Shown: positions 21,208 through 31,451, numbered from the stretch's first letter. The stretch is 64,000 nt of DNA from Galdieria partita (GCA_025991245.1 BQMJ01000043.1:124001-188000); one strand, 5' to 3'. Translations and numbers: made by a program. Notes: generated by a model from the sequence alone, not told the origin.

Positions 21208-22860
21208 TCATGACGACGCTAATTGTACGTGTGCGGTTCCATTCAATTGGCAAATAGACTCTAAAACATCTAACAACAAAGAAGGCTTTAAAATTTCCTT
21301 GGGTGGTAATAGATTACTCAAACGTCTACGGTTTCTCTTCTTCCAGCTTTCATTGGTAATATGCTTTGATTGACTTCGAAGATGCTTTAAAAGTTTGTCT
21401 GCTTCATATTTCCATCTTTCGTTCTGAACGTCAATATCTACACAGGATACTTGCAAACTCACTTCATTTAAATAAGCGCTAGTTAATATATCATCTAAAC
21501 AGTGCATGCGGTCATGGCGATAACAATATGCTACAACCATTCCGGCTGCAGCATACCAACAGCTCTTGTAAAAGAAAGGAAACAAATACTTGTCAGGCAC
21601 TCCGGTTCTTCTTTCCAAGTTGGCTATTTCCAACTGTTTTGTAATAGCAAAATCATGAAGATAGTTTCCACCAAATACCAAAGAATCTTCCGGAGTATAA
21701 ACGGCGTGGATCCAACCAGAAGGAATAAAAAAAGTATTACCTGCAGCAACTGTTATCCAACTACATCCGTCTACTTGATCTCCGAAGAATATTGCACTTT
21801 GAAACGGACTCGTAGTCCATCTTTCGAAAGTTTGAAGATTTTTCTTCGTTGGGCGCACCAAATAAAAAATTTTCTTTCCGAAAATAACGTGATACCAGAC
21901 AGAGCTTCCACCAAAATCGATATGAAAATCAGTATAAGCACCAGCGACAGACATGAGACAATACAATTGAACCTTGGGATATGTTATCAAAGGTATTTTT
22001 CTATTTTGCTTTTCAATTTCCAATATATTTTGACTGAAATATTTGTTCAATTCATGAAGACAACTCTGCTTTCGAGTCTTTGGCCAAGTATTTTGAATCC
22101 AATCAATATCTCTCACGAGGACTGGAGCACGAATATAGGAAGAAAGTTTCGTATGACTAACTTCCAATGATAAAACATTTAAAACTGCCTTTCGTTGATC
22201 CTTTGGAGTCTGAAAATAGGTTAGCCACTGCCCAAGTGTCCATTGTGGATAGAGTTCGGATTGAGTCTCCACATCTAGCACTTCAACTGCACAAGAGTCT
22301 CCTACAAGCTCACCTACTGACTTTAAATTGATTGAAATACCCGGTTGCACGATTTGCAAGTGTGTAGAGTCCAATACTAGTGCTGGTTTGGTTTGACCAT
22401 TTGAATTCCAAGACTGGAGGGAATTCAAGTTAGACTCGGTATATTCTTCAATATTGGCACGTTTATATCCTCTAGAATTTAAAAAGTGTAGGAACGTTTC
22501 ACCTGTTTTCAAGAGAGTACTATTGCAGTCATCAAACGACAATACTTTGGACGCGGTAGTATACTCCAAGGTGGTTCGCTTCCTCAACGCTCTTCCCAAC
22601 TTTCGAACCTTTGAGATATCTTCAAAAGTATGCTGCCCACTTGAGTGACAGCCATTACAGTAAAATAAAGAATAAGGACTAAGAGCAAGACTTGTCGAAA
22701 CGTTGATGCAAATAGGATGAAACCAAGACTCACAGACTTCACAAGCAACCATGAGTTGCCCTTCTACATATGGTTGTTGACAAACACAGAATAATTCTAG
22801 TTCTTCCACTTTTCCATCATATTGTAGTGGTAAAGAAGTTGCTTTAGGCGCCACTTGCAT
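21208..22860 (-). CDS. PHD-JmjC histone lysine demethylase (KDM2/KDM7-like)
   Basis: Single exon, 550 aa from ATG 22860 (the longer frame begins at GTG). A PHD finger at about residues 24-75 has the Cys4-His-Cys3 pattern (CVCQQPYVEGQLMVACEVCE, SWFHPIC, FYCNGC). A linker follows, then a JmjC domain at about 260-420. Fe(II) ligands are visible in DFHIDFGGSSVWY (HxD) and in GWIHAVYTPEDSLVFGGNYL (distal His). The 2-oxoglutarate Lys lies in the GKKIFYLVRPT block. The PHD-JmjC order and these motifs match PHF8/KDM7 and plant or fungal relatives, which remove methyl groups from H3K9, K27 or K36. Specificity cannot be read from sequence alone. Confidence 0.93.
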   Translation of the reverse strand: MQVAPKATSLPLQYDGKVEELELFCVCQQPYVEGQLMVACEVCESWFHPICINVSTSLALSPYSLFYCNGCHSSGQHTFEDISKVRKLGRALRKRTTLEYTTASKVLSFDDCNSTLLKTGETFLHFLNSRGYKRANIEEYTESNLNSLQSWNSNGQTKPALVLDSTHLQIVQPGISINLKSVGELVGDSCAVEVLDVETQSELYPQWTLGQWLTYFQTPKDQRKAVLNVLSLEVSHTKLSSYIRAPVLVRDIDWIQNTWPKTRKQSCLHELNKYFSQNILEIEKQNRKIPLITYPKVQLYCLMSVAGAYTDFHIDFGGSSVWYHVIFGKKIFYLVRPTKKNLQTFERWTTSPFQSAIFFGDQVDGCSWITVAAGNTFFIPSGWIHAVYTPEDSLVFGGNYLHDFAITKQLEIANLERRTGVPDKYLFPFFYKSCWYAAAGMVVAYCYRHDRMHCLDDILTSAYLNEVSLQVSCVDIDVQNERWKYEADKLLKHLRSQSKHITNESWKKRNRRRLSNLLPPKEILKPSLLLDVLESICQLNGTAHVQLASS

Positions 22861-22993
22861 CAAAAGTTGAATGAAGAAAGCCACTCAGCCCAATTGGGAT
22901 TTCCATATCCTCGGAAGCCAAACTTTCCATTTTTCCTCAAAACCAACACAATAGGTTCATTCGCCTATCATGTTAAGATTACGTTATTATCAA

Positions 22994-23854
22994 CTAAAGC
23001 ACCTTTCTAAATCTACTAACCTTATTCTTTGGCACAAACTCACGTTCTTTCCGATACCAAGAATGCCAAAAAGACACATTGGAAGCTTTTCCAAGCCATT
23101 TACAATCATCAAATTGTTCCCATAAAGGTAAGGTTGATATATTTACAACAAATGGAACGACTATGAATTTTTCCATTTTCGTTGAAATATTCTTCAGCTG
23201 AGCTAGTATAGTTTGTAATTGTTCTCCTGTTGCAGCAATTATAACAAGGGCATGCTTCCTTTCAAGTTCCTCAATAAGATAATGTCTTTCATTATATTCA
23301 ATTGGCAACGTTCTAATATCTGTCAATACAGATAAACGACCGAGCCTTTGTTTTCCAGCTTGATAATCGTAGAAATAAAGCACTGAAGCTGTCACTATAA
23401 CTATTCCATTGATAAGCATATTATCAACAGATTCTCTTACGGGATAAGCAGTATGACTACCAATGATGCCCGATAATAATTGTGAAGAGGATATCAACAA
23501 ACCTATTAAGGCAGAAAAGAAGGCTCCTCCATATATGAACATTCGAAACTTTCGGAAAGGAGCCTGTGCTTCCTCTTGCAAACGCAACAACTAAGTCACT
23601 ACTGAGATATGGAACGAGATGGAATAAAAGTGCAAAAGTACCATAGATGGAGAAGTTTTCTTCAAGAACGAGACAGAGGAGACGTTAGTATCGTCAGAGT
23701 CATCCAAAGAGGTCTTCATTACTGCTTTGTGTTGCCTAGGGACCTTATTGTATGAAACAGACAAAGAAAGTTTCGAATTATTCAAAGATTGAATATTTCT
23801 TTTCAGTCTTAAAAACGATGCGATGCCATATTGTTGACAGACAAGAAAAAACAT
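22994..23854 (-). CDS. LPA1-like plastid membrane protein (LOW PSII ACCUMULATION, DUF3493)
   Basis: Exons 23854-23642 and 23590-22994; about 269 aa. Splicing at a 51-nt intron joins a basic, Ser-rich presequence (first ATG at 23854, MFFLVCQQYGIASFLRLKRN) to LLRLQEEAQAPFRKFRMFIY. That block is the start of the DUF3493 domain found in the C-terminal part of plant LPA1 and in cyanobacterial proteins. Two transmembrane helices follow (FFSALIGLLISSSQLL and a second near NGIVIVTASVLYFY), then a soluble region. LPA1 helps D1 assembly in photosystem II. The TPR part of plant LPA1 is absent here, so the exact role is inferred only. Confidence 0.75.
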
Positions 23855-23961
23855 AATAGAAGAACGACTACAACAGTCACCACCACCAAGAAAAATAAAG
23901 TCTGGATAATGAATTCTCAAAAGTTAGATTTTGTTAGAATTGTCGTCAAGTGGAAAGTTAT

Positions 23962-25452
23962 ATGGAAGGACTATCCAAAACTATTATCATAGTTGGCGGT
24001 GGTATTGCAGCAACTTCTTGTGCCGATGAAATATGTCTACTCCAACCTACTGCAAATATACTGCTTATTTCTTCCTCTTCTGTCGTGAAAAAAGCCTTTC
24101 AGAAAAACCAAATAACCAAGCGAACTTTGTGGTTCGGAGTGGAAGAAACACAACAAGGCTTACCATCTCAAGTCCAACTTATTTTAGGAACTGTTAATCA
24201 CGTTGATTTTCTGTCACAAAAAGTCTTTCTAGAAAATGGAAACTGTTATTTTTATGACAAGCTATGTCTATGTACTGGAGCTATTCCAAGGTCCATTGCA
24301 CCCGATAATCCTAGAGTACTTACTTTGAGAGATACAACTAGTCTGGAGAAACTTTGCAAGGCTGTTCGTTCTTGTCGTAGAATAGCCATTGTAGGGAATG
24401 GAGGAATTGCACTTGAGCTGGTATATGCATTACAAGGCTGTGAAGTATATTGGATTATTAGAGACGCTACTATAGGAACTGCTTTCTTTGATGAAGAGAC
24501 CTCGGAATTTTTATGGGAAGTCTTCGAGGATTCTACTGGAAAGGAGAAGAACATTGGAACAACAAGGGACTCCATGGAGTCTGATGAAAGTTTTGCAGAT
24601 GACGATAATATGAGTCAAGGGCCAATAGGTTTCTCTCCAGGACCCAATTGGTTGTATGATGAGCAGGATAGTGATAAAGGAAAGCGTTTTTCTAGATTGA
24701 AAGGCCGTTTATCTACAAAGAAAGTGAATATTTTGAATAACTGTCATGTCTTATCAGTTCATTTTAATAATAATGAAAACGAGGAGATATTCGACTCCAA
24801 TAGAGTACAAAATGTATGGCCAGTTTCGATAGAACTTTCGAAATATCCTCACACGGTTGTTTGTGACTGGCTCGTATCTGCTGTTGGAGTGAAACCTAAT
24901 ACGGAATTTTTACAATCGACACCGTTATTATTGTTTTCTGAAGAAGACGATAAAGGTATAGTTGTAAATCATAAAATGGAAACCAATTTAGGGAATGTCT
25001 TTGCTGCTGGTGATTGTTGTAAAGTAGTCGATAGTGAATGTTCTCCATTGTGGTTTCAAATGAGACTTTGGAGTCAAGCTTTCTTTATGGGTAAAGTTGC
25101 TGCTCATTCTTTATTGGAGACTGGAGAAGATTACTCGATGTATTTTGAAATGTTTACACATGTGACTGAATTTTTTGGCAACAAAATAGTTTTATTAGGT
25201 TGCTATAATGCAGAAGCTCTTGGTTCGGATTTTGAGATGATTACTTATCGAACACCTCGAGATGTTGATTTACTGGAAAGAAAACTTATTCGTGTCGTTC
25301 TTTATAAGGGAAGAATGTATGGAGCTGTGCTTGTTGGAGATACAGATTTAGAAGATACTTTTGAGAATTTGATATTATCAGGTCTGAATGTGGAAGAAAT
25401 GAAGGAAACTCTCGTTTCTCCTGAAATAGGTGTAGATGACTATTTTGATTAA
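23962..25452 (+). CDS. PYROXD1-like pyridine nucleotide-disulphide oxidoreductase
   Basis: Single exon, 496 aa from ATG 23962 (the longer frame begins at GTG). The FAD-binding motif is IIIVGGGIAATSCADEI, the second dinucleotide fold is RRIAIVGNGGIALELVYALQ, and the FAD motif is GNVFAAGDCC. The order and the long acidic insert between the domains (about residues 200-260) match PYROXD1. This family lacks the redox CxxxxC and in animals protects the tRNA ligase complex from oxidation by NAD(P)H. CDS ends 28 bp before the convergent p24 gene's stop codon. Confidence 0.88.
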   Translation: MEGLSKTIIIVGGGIAATSCADEICLLQPTANILLISSSSVVKKAFQKNQITKRTLWFGVEETQQGLPSQVQLILGTVNHVDFLSQKVFLENGNCYFYDKLCLCTGAIPRSIAPDNPRVLTLRDTTSLEKLCKAVRSCRRIAIVGNGGIALELVYALQGCEVYWIIRDATIGTAFFDEETSEFLWEVFEDSTGKEKNIGTTRDSMESDESFADDDNMSQGPIGFSPGPNWLYDEQDSDKGKRFSRLKGRLSTKKVNILNNCHVLSVHFNNNENEEIFDSNRVQNVWPVSIELSKYPHTVVCDWLVSAVGVKPNTEFLQSTPLLLFSEEDDKGIVVNHKMETNLGNVFAAGDCCKVVDSECSPLWFQMRLWSQAFFMGKVAAHSLLETGEDYSMYFEMFTHVTEFFGNKIVLLGCYNAEALGSDFEMITYRTPRDVDLLERKLIRVVLYKGRMYGAVLVGDTDLEDTFENLILSGLNVEEMKETLVSPEIGVDDYFD

Positions 25453-25480
25453 AGGTGAAAAAAGTTGGATCAAGAACAGT

Positions 25481-26364
25481 TTATAATTTGGTGCGCACTT
25501 CAAATAGACGTCTCAGTATGAAAACTTCAGCAACACAAACAACAATAACCAAAAGACATTCTAAAAGTGTAAAACGAGTGACCCTTGAACGATTGCTCTC
25601 AACCACTTTGTATTCATCAACAAACTTAGAAATGAAGCAAGTCAAAACAACTTACACTGCAGCATAGTGGCGCCTTGTTCTCTGGCTATGGTTTGTTCCA
25701 TTCTAACACGAGCTAAACCTTCTGATAAAGCGTGTATTCTTTCTTTAACGGTATCCAGATGTTCTGTTATTTATATTGTTACGGCTCGCACAGTACAAAA
25801 CAAACCATGACGATTACTTGCCTGGTTTTACTGCATCTGAAAGGAATTCCTTGTTGTTTGAAGCTGCTTCCATACCACGATCAATTCTTACATCCCAAGC
25901 CACCTTCTTTGCTTGGTTTGTAAAACGCCCAAGATCAAAACAAAATTCATATGCACCTCTTTTCTCTGCGACAAAATCTATTTTCGATTCGACCAATACT
26001 TCGTCGCGAACTTTAAAACCTTCAGGATCCCGAATCTATCCATGTCAATCACCATCACTTTAGAATGGTTGAAAAACAAGCATAACTGTTATTTACCTCA
26101 AAGTGTATTGGGTCTGGGTGTTCATAAGGTTCCATAATAAAGAAAAAGCCATAAATTCTATTATCTATGTATACATATATATATGCACAGTAAAAGTCAT
26201 CAGGTTCTGCAGGACCAAGTCTACTAACCTTTGAATACATCTTCTAAAAAGCACAAGGGATTAGCAGGATTGTTTTCAGGGATAAGATAAAAAGCAAAGC
26301 CATTTGTGGAACATATAAAATAAGTCAAAAGAATACTTAATATGAAAACTACCCGTTGCTTCAT
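25481..26364 (-). CDS. p24 / TMED (emp24/gp25L) cargo receptor
   Basis: Five exons: 26364-26229, 26164-26097, 26035-25822, 25763-25656 and 25605-25481; 216 aa. The signal peptide (KQRVVFILSILLTYFICS) is followed by a GOLD domain beginning LCFLEDVFKD, with IRDPEGFKV and AYEFCFDLG. A coiled-coil segment contains EHLDTVKERI and QTIAREQG. The signature SNRSRVTRFTLLECLLVIVV transmembrane region and a cytosolic tail RRLFEVRTKL complete the p24 plan. These proteins cycle between ER and Golgi in COPI/COPII vesicles. The third intron has a GC donor (AG|GCAAGT), forced by frame. No single frame longer than about 70 codons covers the gene. Confidence 0.92.
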
Positions 26365-26437
26365 TTTGATCCGCCAATCGTCCATTTCCTTTTGGGAAAA
26401 AGTCCCTTGAAAGGAAGCAAGTTGAAGGCTTTACAAG

Positions 26438-26784
26438 ATGGAATGGAAGAAATTGAAAACTGGTTCTCAACATGTGGAGAGACAAGTTGAACCACAAGTG
26501 GCTGTACAGTTGTTACAACAATTCCTACAACGAGAAAATGCGTAAGTTGTCCTTCAATCTATTGGTAACTTTGAAAGAGATGAGTAAAATTAGGACATTG
26601 CCCTTCAAAAAGAGACAGAAACTTCAGAATTTTATATCTTGTTGGTCTTTACAAAAGTGAGTTTCTGTGGTTGAAAATTTACCGTTGCTTCCTTTGTTTT
26701 TCTTGTTGGCTACTTTCAACTCTCTTCTTTATTCACATACTTTCATTATCTGATGAAAGCATACAAATATCTCAAGTTCAATGA
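26438..26784 (+). CDS. Possible small two-exon gene, unknown product
   Basis: ATG 26438 opens MEWKKLKTGSQHVERQVEP, running to a good donor (GTAAGT) after 26541. An acceptor at 26627, or alternatively near 26612 in the same frame, continues ILYLVGLYKSEFLWLKIY and a hydrophobic stretch to a stop at 26782-26784. About 85 aa. No family recognised, and the second exon may contain another intron (a GTGAGT lies within it). It sits between the p24 start (73 bp away, divergent) and the 3' end of the VTT gene. Support is frame continuity and splice consensus only. Confidence 0.3.
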
Positions 26785-26797
26785 AACGAATAACAAC

Positions 26798-27811
26798 TTA
26801 TGTATCTTTATCAACGGTCTGTTTTTCCTCCGCATTAAGAACTTCGGTTGCTAGTTGGGATATTTGACTTAATACTCCCAAAGATACCAGAATCCCTACC
26901 CCGATCATCAAAGGTTGTTGGAACCATTCGGAATGTAATTCTATGCCACTGTTCATTGATAGTGTTACTGATCTACCTACATATCCTCCATAAACATACA
27001 ATGTAGTTCCCGGTAACATTCCCAACCAACTTGCCAGAATATATGGACCAAAAGGTATCGATGTCAATCCATACAGATAATTGGAAATAGCAAAAGGTAG
27101 AATTGGACTGAGTCGGAGCAAAAGTACAATCTTAAAGCCTTGTCTTGAAATAGCTCTATCTATCGTCTTAAAACGTTCGTATCTTTTGGAGACTTTCTGC
27201 ACAATGGTACGCAACGTATATCGAGATAATAAGAAAGAAACTCCAGAAGCACAAGTTCCAGCCAACGAAACTGTAACTAATCCTTTCCAGAAACCAAATA
27301 AATATCCCGCAGCAACAGTCAAAGGAAAGGCTGGCAGACAAACAACTTCCAGTAAAAAATATAAACTACCATAAACTACAGAAGCTAGAGGTCCAAAAGA
27401 CTCAATCCAGTCTATTAATGGCTGTAAATTTCCTTCTTGGAAATACTTGTTGAGAGAAACTCCACCAAAACCCAATACCGATAGGGCAGCAACTATGATA
27501 ACAAACAGATTGATATTGTTTCCCTTCCACGTTTCTTTCATGTGCTCCATTTCTTTTGTTTTTTCCTTCAATGAATCACAGGATTCTTTCACAAACCTCT
27601 CATGTTGGGACATACGGAAGACGTGGGCTGACTTGGCATGTAAAGAATGAACCGGTCTCATTCGCTTCGAGAAACTAAGCAAAACACGAGTTTGGAACAG
27701 GCCAAACCAGTTCGTATTCTGAGAAAAACAACTTATTGGTCTGTACATACACTTTCGTGTTTGAAAGCAACTCTCATATAAAATGCACTTGACACAAACT
27801 TGGAAGCCCAT
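26798..27811 (-). CDS. VTT/DedA-domain (TVP38/TMEM64-type) membrane protein, probably plastid
   Basis: Single exon, 337 aa. The N-terminal about 90 residues are basic and resemble an organelle presequence. A first helix (LFVIIVAALSVLGFGG) is followed by the VTT domain at about residues 140-290 with the family motifs LPAFPLTVAAGYLFGFWKG and LLRLSPILPFAISNYLYG. The reentrant and transmembrane helices end GTTLYVYGGYVG. VTT proteins include lipid scramblases and membrane-organising factors (TMEM41B, VMP1, DedA). Plant and algal plastid paralogues of unknown function are the closest in style. ATG is 44 bp from the divergent RRP15 ATG. Confidence 0.88.
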   Translation of the reverse strand: MGFQVCVKCILYESCFQTRKCMYRPISCFSQNTNWFGLFQTRVLLSFSKRMRPVHSLHAKSAHVFRMSQHERFVKESCDSLKEKTKEMEHMKETWKGNNINLFVIIVAALSVLGFGGVSLNKYFQEGNLQPLIDWIESFGPLASVVYGSLYFLLEVVCLPAFPLTVAAGYLFGFWKGLVTVSLAGTCASGVSFLLSRYTLRTIVQKVSKRYERFKTIDRAISRQGFKIVLLLRLSPILPFAISNYLYGLTSIPFGPYILASWLGMLPGTTLYVYGGYVGRSVTLSMNSGIELHSEWFQQPLMIGVGILVSLGVLSQISQLATEVLNAEEKQTVDKDT

Positions 27812-27855
27812 CGAAACAGATTGCTTAGCGATCTATTGAGACTGCGACGAAGGCC

Positions 27856-28218
27856 ATGAGTAGTAACACGACAAAGTTGCTTTTGGATCAGCAGAATAGC
27901 AAACTTATTGGTGAAAAAAGTTTATCTTTAATAAAGAAGAAGGAACACAACAGCAAGAAAAGGAAAAGTAATAAACAGAATAGTATCGAGAAACGACACA
28001 ACAAAACAGTACAAAATGCAAAGACTTCCCAAGTTCCTTGCGAGTCAGATGAATTCAAGAATATTGATAAACAAGTCATACAAGCAACTAGAAGGATAAT
28101 ACCAGATGCTGCCTTTCAAGTAGAACAAGAGAGGAATTTACGCAAAATTGCTACAAGAGGAGTAGTATTGCTATTCAATCAGATAGCCGAAAGACAGACA
28201 ACTGGTTCGAATACCTGA
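27856..28218 (+). CDS. RRP15: RRP15-like ribosomal RNA processing protein
   Basis: Single exon, 120 aa. The first two thirds are Lys/Ser/Asn-rich and nucleolar in character. The C-terminus carries the Rrp15 core: ERNLRKIATRGVVLLFNQIA. This matches the RRIATRGVVxLFNAV motif of eukaryotic RRP15, a pre-60S assembly factor needed for ITS1 processing. It is shorter than yeast (250 aa) and human (282 aa) proteins, but the conserved domain is small. Stop is 27 bp from the stop of the convergent 91-aa gene. Confidence 0.8.
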   Translation: MSSNTTKLLLDQQNSKLIGEKSLSLIKKKEHNSKKRKSNKQNSIEKRHNKTVQNAKTSQVPCESDEFKNIDKQVIQATRRIIPDAAFQVEQERNLRKIATRGVVLLFNQIAERQTTGSNT

Positions 28219-28245
28219 AAGTTGTCGGGCGCCTACAAATTTATT

Positions 28246-28521
28246 CTAGTTTTCATCCTCCAATTTATCATCTTTCTTATGATCTCCCTTCCAAAGGCAG
28301 GATATCATATTGAAGAAACGGGGCACAATCTGAGAAGGTTGATTGTAAAACGCTTCTACAAAACTTTCTGCTTCAGGATTGCAACGATGAGGCTTACTGC
28401 GGTATTCTGGATGTGCTTGTAAAAATAGTTCGCGTTGTCTTCTCTTTTGCTCAATAAACTCGTCACCTGCAGGCTTCCTCTTTCGTCTTTCAGGTTCTTG
28501 TCTGTTGTCGGTCTCATCCAT
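28246..28521 (-). CDS. Unknown 91-aa protein
   Basis: Starts MDETDNRQEPERRKRKPAGD and continues with a charged helical segment and AHPEYRSKPHRCNPEAESFV. No transmembrane segment, no presequence, no family recognised. Its good ATG, Lys/Arg/Glu composition and position between properly spaced neighbours favour a real gene. Confidence 0.5.
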   Translation of the reverse strand: MDETDNRQEPERRKRKPAGDEFIEQKRRQRELFLQAHPEYRSKPHRCNPEAESFVEAFYNQPSQIVPRFFNMISCLWKGDHKKDDKLEDEN

Positions 28522-28608
28522 GTTTTTTCAGGACAAGATTGCTCAACGTGCCTTGATTGCTTCTTAGAATGAATTCATGATAGGCTTCAAAATTTTGATA
28601 CCCTAAAA

Positions 28609-29634
28609 ATGAAAACAACAATGTACGATATAGTCTGTCATGTAAAGCAAAAATGTGTAAACTTGTGTCATGATTTTGTCATGAAGAGAGAGGATCCTTT
28701 GCAGTTAGAAAGTGTTTGGCATGGCATTTGTTTGCAGTTCTCAACTCTTAATGCAAAGGAATTAAGTAACTCACTTTATGAGCAAACACTTGATAAGATT
28801 GAAGACACCGGACCACATTCTTTTTCTGCAGTTTTACAGTTTTCTATCAACCAAGACGAAACTGAAACTTTGGAAACTCTGAGAACCGAGGTTTTCAAGA
28901 AGACTTTGACGCTATTTACTGGTCAAAGTTATAGTGTTGAGTACAAGGAAGTAAAGCTTCCTTTTTGTGATATTGTAGCTGCAGAAGCAACAGAGCTTTG
29001 CTTGGTAATATCGGAGCAAGCAAGAATAAGATGTTTTGTCCTTTATGACTTTGACTTTCGTCTTTCTCGCATCATATTGCTTCGCGAATGTAGAGAAGAA
29101 GCAATCAAATTACGAACTGATAAAGAAAGAAGGTTAGCTATTGAAGAATACTGTGGTCATTGGACGGGTCAAGGTGTTTGGAGAAAATTGACGAAACCTG
29201 ATCATGAGGAAGTTGCTATTCACTCCGATGTTCGAATCTTATGGGATGGAGAAACTGCTATAAGAAAAAGTATTTGCATAAGGAATCTTTCAAGCGAAGA
29301 AAATACTACACAAGATAATCTCGATTCATCCGATTTCAAGTCTGAACGTTGGTTGTATCTACGAGATAATTCTCAAAACGCCGTTACTTCCTATGGCAGT
29401 CTTGTAAACGAATTCATGGTAACCTTTTCTGTTGACCTTGAACAGAATGTTCTATTTTTGCTTCCATTTGACTGTTTTGTTCAAGCTCCAAATTTCCTTC
29501 ATGCAGATCATGCGTTCCATTTTGAATTTGGATGTATGATAAAGAGTGGTTGTAGGAAGCGTCTCTCCAGAATATATAGCAGAAGAGGATTTCCTGTAAG
29601 TGGAATGTTAGCTTTAGAACAATTGTCGTATTGA
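28609..29634 (+). CDS. DUF3598 (cyanobacterial/plastid calycin-like) protein
   Basis: Single exon, 341 aa. The C-terminal part fits DUF3598: HWTGQGVWRKLTKP, then LLPFDCFVQAPNFLHADHAF and CMIKSGCRKRLSRIYSRRG. It alternates short beta strands like a calycin (lipocalin) barrel. The N-terminal half has the matching first barrel with LESVWHGICLQF. The family is typical of cyanobacteria and plastids, so the gene may have come with the endosymbiont. No clear transit peptide is visible, and the substrate is unknown. Confidence 0.7.
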   Translation: MKTTMYDIVCHVKQKCVNLCHDFVMKREDPLQLESVWHGICLQFSTLNAKELSNSLYEQTLDKIEDTGPHSFSAVLQFSINQDETETLETLRTEVFKKTLTLFTGQSYSVEYKEVKLPFCDIVAAEATELCLVISEQARIRCFVLYDFDFRLSRIILLRECREEAIKLRTDKERRLAIEEYCGHWTGQGVWRKLTKPDHEEVAIHSDVRILWDGETAIRKSICIRNLSSEENTTQDNLDSSDFKSERWLYLRDNSQNAVTSYGSLVNEFMVTFSVDLEQNVLFLLPFDCFVQAPNFLHADHAFHFEFGCMIKSGCRKRLSRIYSRRGFPVSGMLALEQLSY

Positions 29635-29713
29635 AAGATTGGAATCGTCTTTGGGTTATAAAGAGAGGAATATGTTATGTTTCTTCAGTTTGTAATTTGT
29701 TTTTGGAAATTGA

Positions 29714-30691
29714 ATGATTCATCACTTTCTGATTACTTCTTCAAGTGGTTTGGTTTTATACTCAAAAGAGTTTACCACAAGTCTGGCACAACCACGTCTA
29801 GTTGGTTCACTCTTAACAGCACTGGTAGAGTTTTCAAAGAAAAACGTTTCGTTACCAGTATCACATATAGAACTTGATAATCGTAAGCAGTCACCTCTTG
29901 TATTTGTAGCTTCATTAGGAACTATGTATTTTCAAGTTTCTGTTGCAGTTTCTGTGAGTGAAAGTACGAGGATTATTTGTGCTGTTTTCTTCGATTCTGA
30001 CGACGTAAGTTCTATGTTCTTTCATATTTGTGTTATCTTGACTTGTTTATAAAGGGTTTTTATTTTGGAAAACTGGTTTCTACGGAATTATTGCTGGCGT
30101 TCTCTCAATTATATACCGAAAATGTCGAAAATATAAACAATCTGAATAACTTTGGTGACTTTTCATCGAGGCTGCCTGATATTCTTATCAGTTGCCTTGG
30201 TTGTGCTTTGAACGAACGTAAGTTCTTAGTCTCTTTATGCCAACTGTGCAAGTTACTCTATTTGAAGTGAAAGCCACAAGTTTTGTGGACAACGCGCTCT
30301 TGTACTATGGGGATAATATATTGGCAAATACTTTTTCAGACGATAGTTATTACTTTATGAGGTTTTGTACGGAGTTATTCAGAACCGCAAATAGCTTCGG
30401 TATGACAGAATTCTTGTTATTTTTCGGATGAATCATAGTAATGGCTATCCATAAGTGTTCAATTGCAGTGACAAGCTTCAAAGTATAACATTAGAGACAC
30501 AACTGGAACAAAGCTCAGAACGAAATGGGACGAAGCAACTCCTTGTCTATAAGCTGGAGTACTGTTTATATCTGGTTTTGTTGATTCACTCGGATCAAAA
30601 GGAATCTGCCATATATGAAACAAACCGAGTCATAGGTTTGCTTGAAAAATGTAAGTTAGGTTATTTTCTAACTAAGCTTGATTTGACCTAA
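29714..30691 (+). CDS. Longin-like protein, unknown family
   Basis: Exons 29714-30004, 30055-30217, 30268-30399 and 30456-30691; 273 aa. All introns are 50-56 nt. The N-terminus reads MIHHFLITSSSGLVLYSKEF then LVGSLLTALVEFSKKN, the pattern of the first strands and helix of longin-type domains in vesicle-traffic proteins (for example the MON1, HPS and Fuzzy groups). The rest is mixed alpha/beta with a leucine-rich C-terminus (LVYKLEYCLYLVLLI). Assignment to a specific complex would be guesswork. The splice chain is well supported, because each single frame closes within 100 codons and the joins keep phase. Confidence 0.6.
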
Positions 30692-31451
30692 AAATCATTA
30701 GTGTTTAACACTTTGTTATGCCTTGGAGCCTTTTGATTTACTGAACGTTATCTGGAAGCAACACTTATTTTGTTTTCTGCTTTGTTCTAGTTTGCATATC
30801 ATGCAAACCTAAGAATACTTTATAGGTCCGAAAGACTCGTAAAAGTTTCTAGCTTAAGAAGAGACAGTCTCTGGGTTTTTTTGTTCTTATGTGATTGCAA
30901 AATGAATAGCAATCGACATTTAAGCCAAATTTATTCTACTGGCTCTGACTCTACCGGGAAAAATTTGAATCATGAAATCATAATTTGATTGGGACAAAAA
31001 CTCTTGGCTGACTGAACAAATTCCGAGGTTATTTAAAAAACTTGATATCGTCTTGTAGGAAAGATGCTGGTATGACTACTGCTTCTGTCTTGATAGGATT
31101 TTAGTATATTGTTGCTCATCAAAATCTTGTAAAGGACCCTTTAGTGACGTGACATTACAAAATAATGAAAAATTTTATTTTTGGTTTATCCTTAGGATTC
31201 TGCATTTCTCTGAAAAGACTCAAGATTGATTGCACCGCGAAGTAATAGAATTATAGTTTCCTATAAATGACCTTCTATCGACTGCTATCAGAGAAAGGCA
31301 GTGGAATTTGCCTTTGAGAGGTCATGAAGAAATGTTTTCTCGATATTTATGGAAAAAAATGCCAAAAAGGATTGGCGCCCAAAATTGTGCTCATGTAATT
31401 ATCCACGTGGCTCTGTCCCGTGCATTGTTTCGGATAGGACTGTTCGTATCC
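30692..31451. other. Intergenic stretch, about 0.76 kb
   Basis: No convincing gene. Several short AT-rich runs and no long frame until one opens at TTG 31308 with an in-frame ATG at 31332. An E2F-like element ATTGGCGCC lies at 31371-31379, about 75 bp before the ATG chosen for the RRM gene. The block probably holds the 3' UTR of the longin-like gene and the promoter and 5' UTR of the RRM gene. Confidence 0.5.

Noticed and set aside
21502-22170. 222-codon plus-strand frame inside the JmjC gene
   Set aside because: Lies entirely opposite a conserved catalytic domain; no family features.
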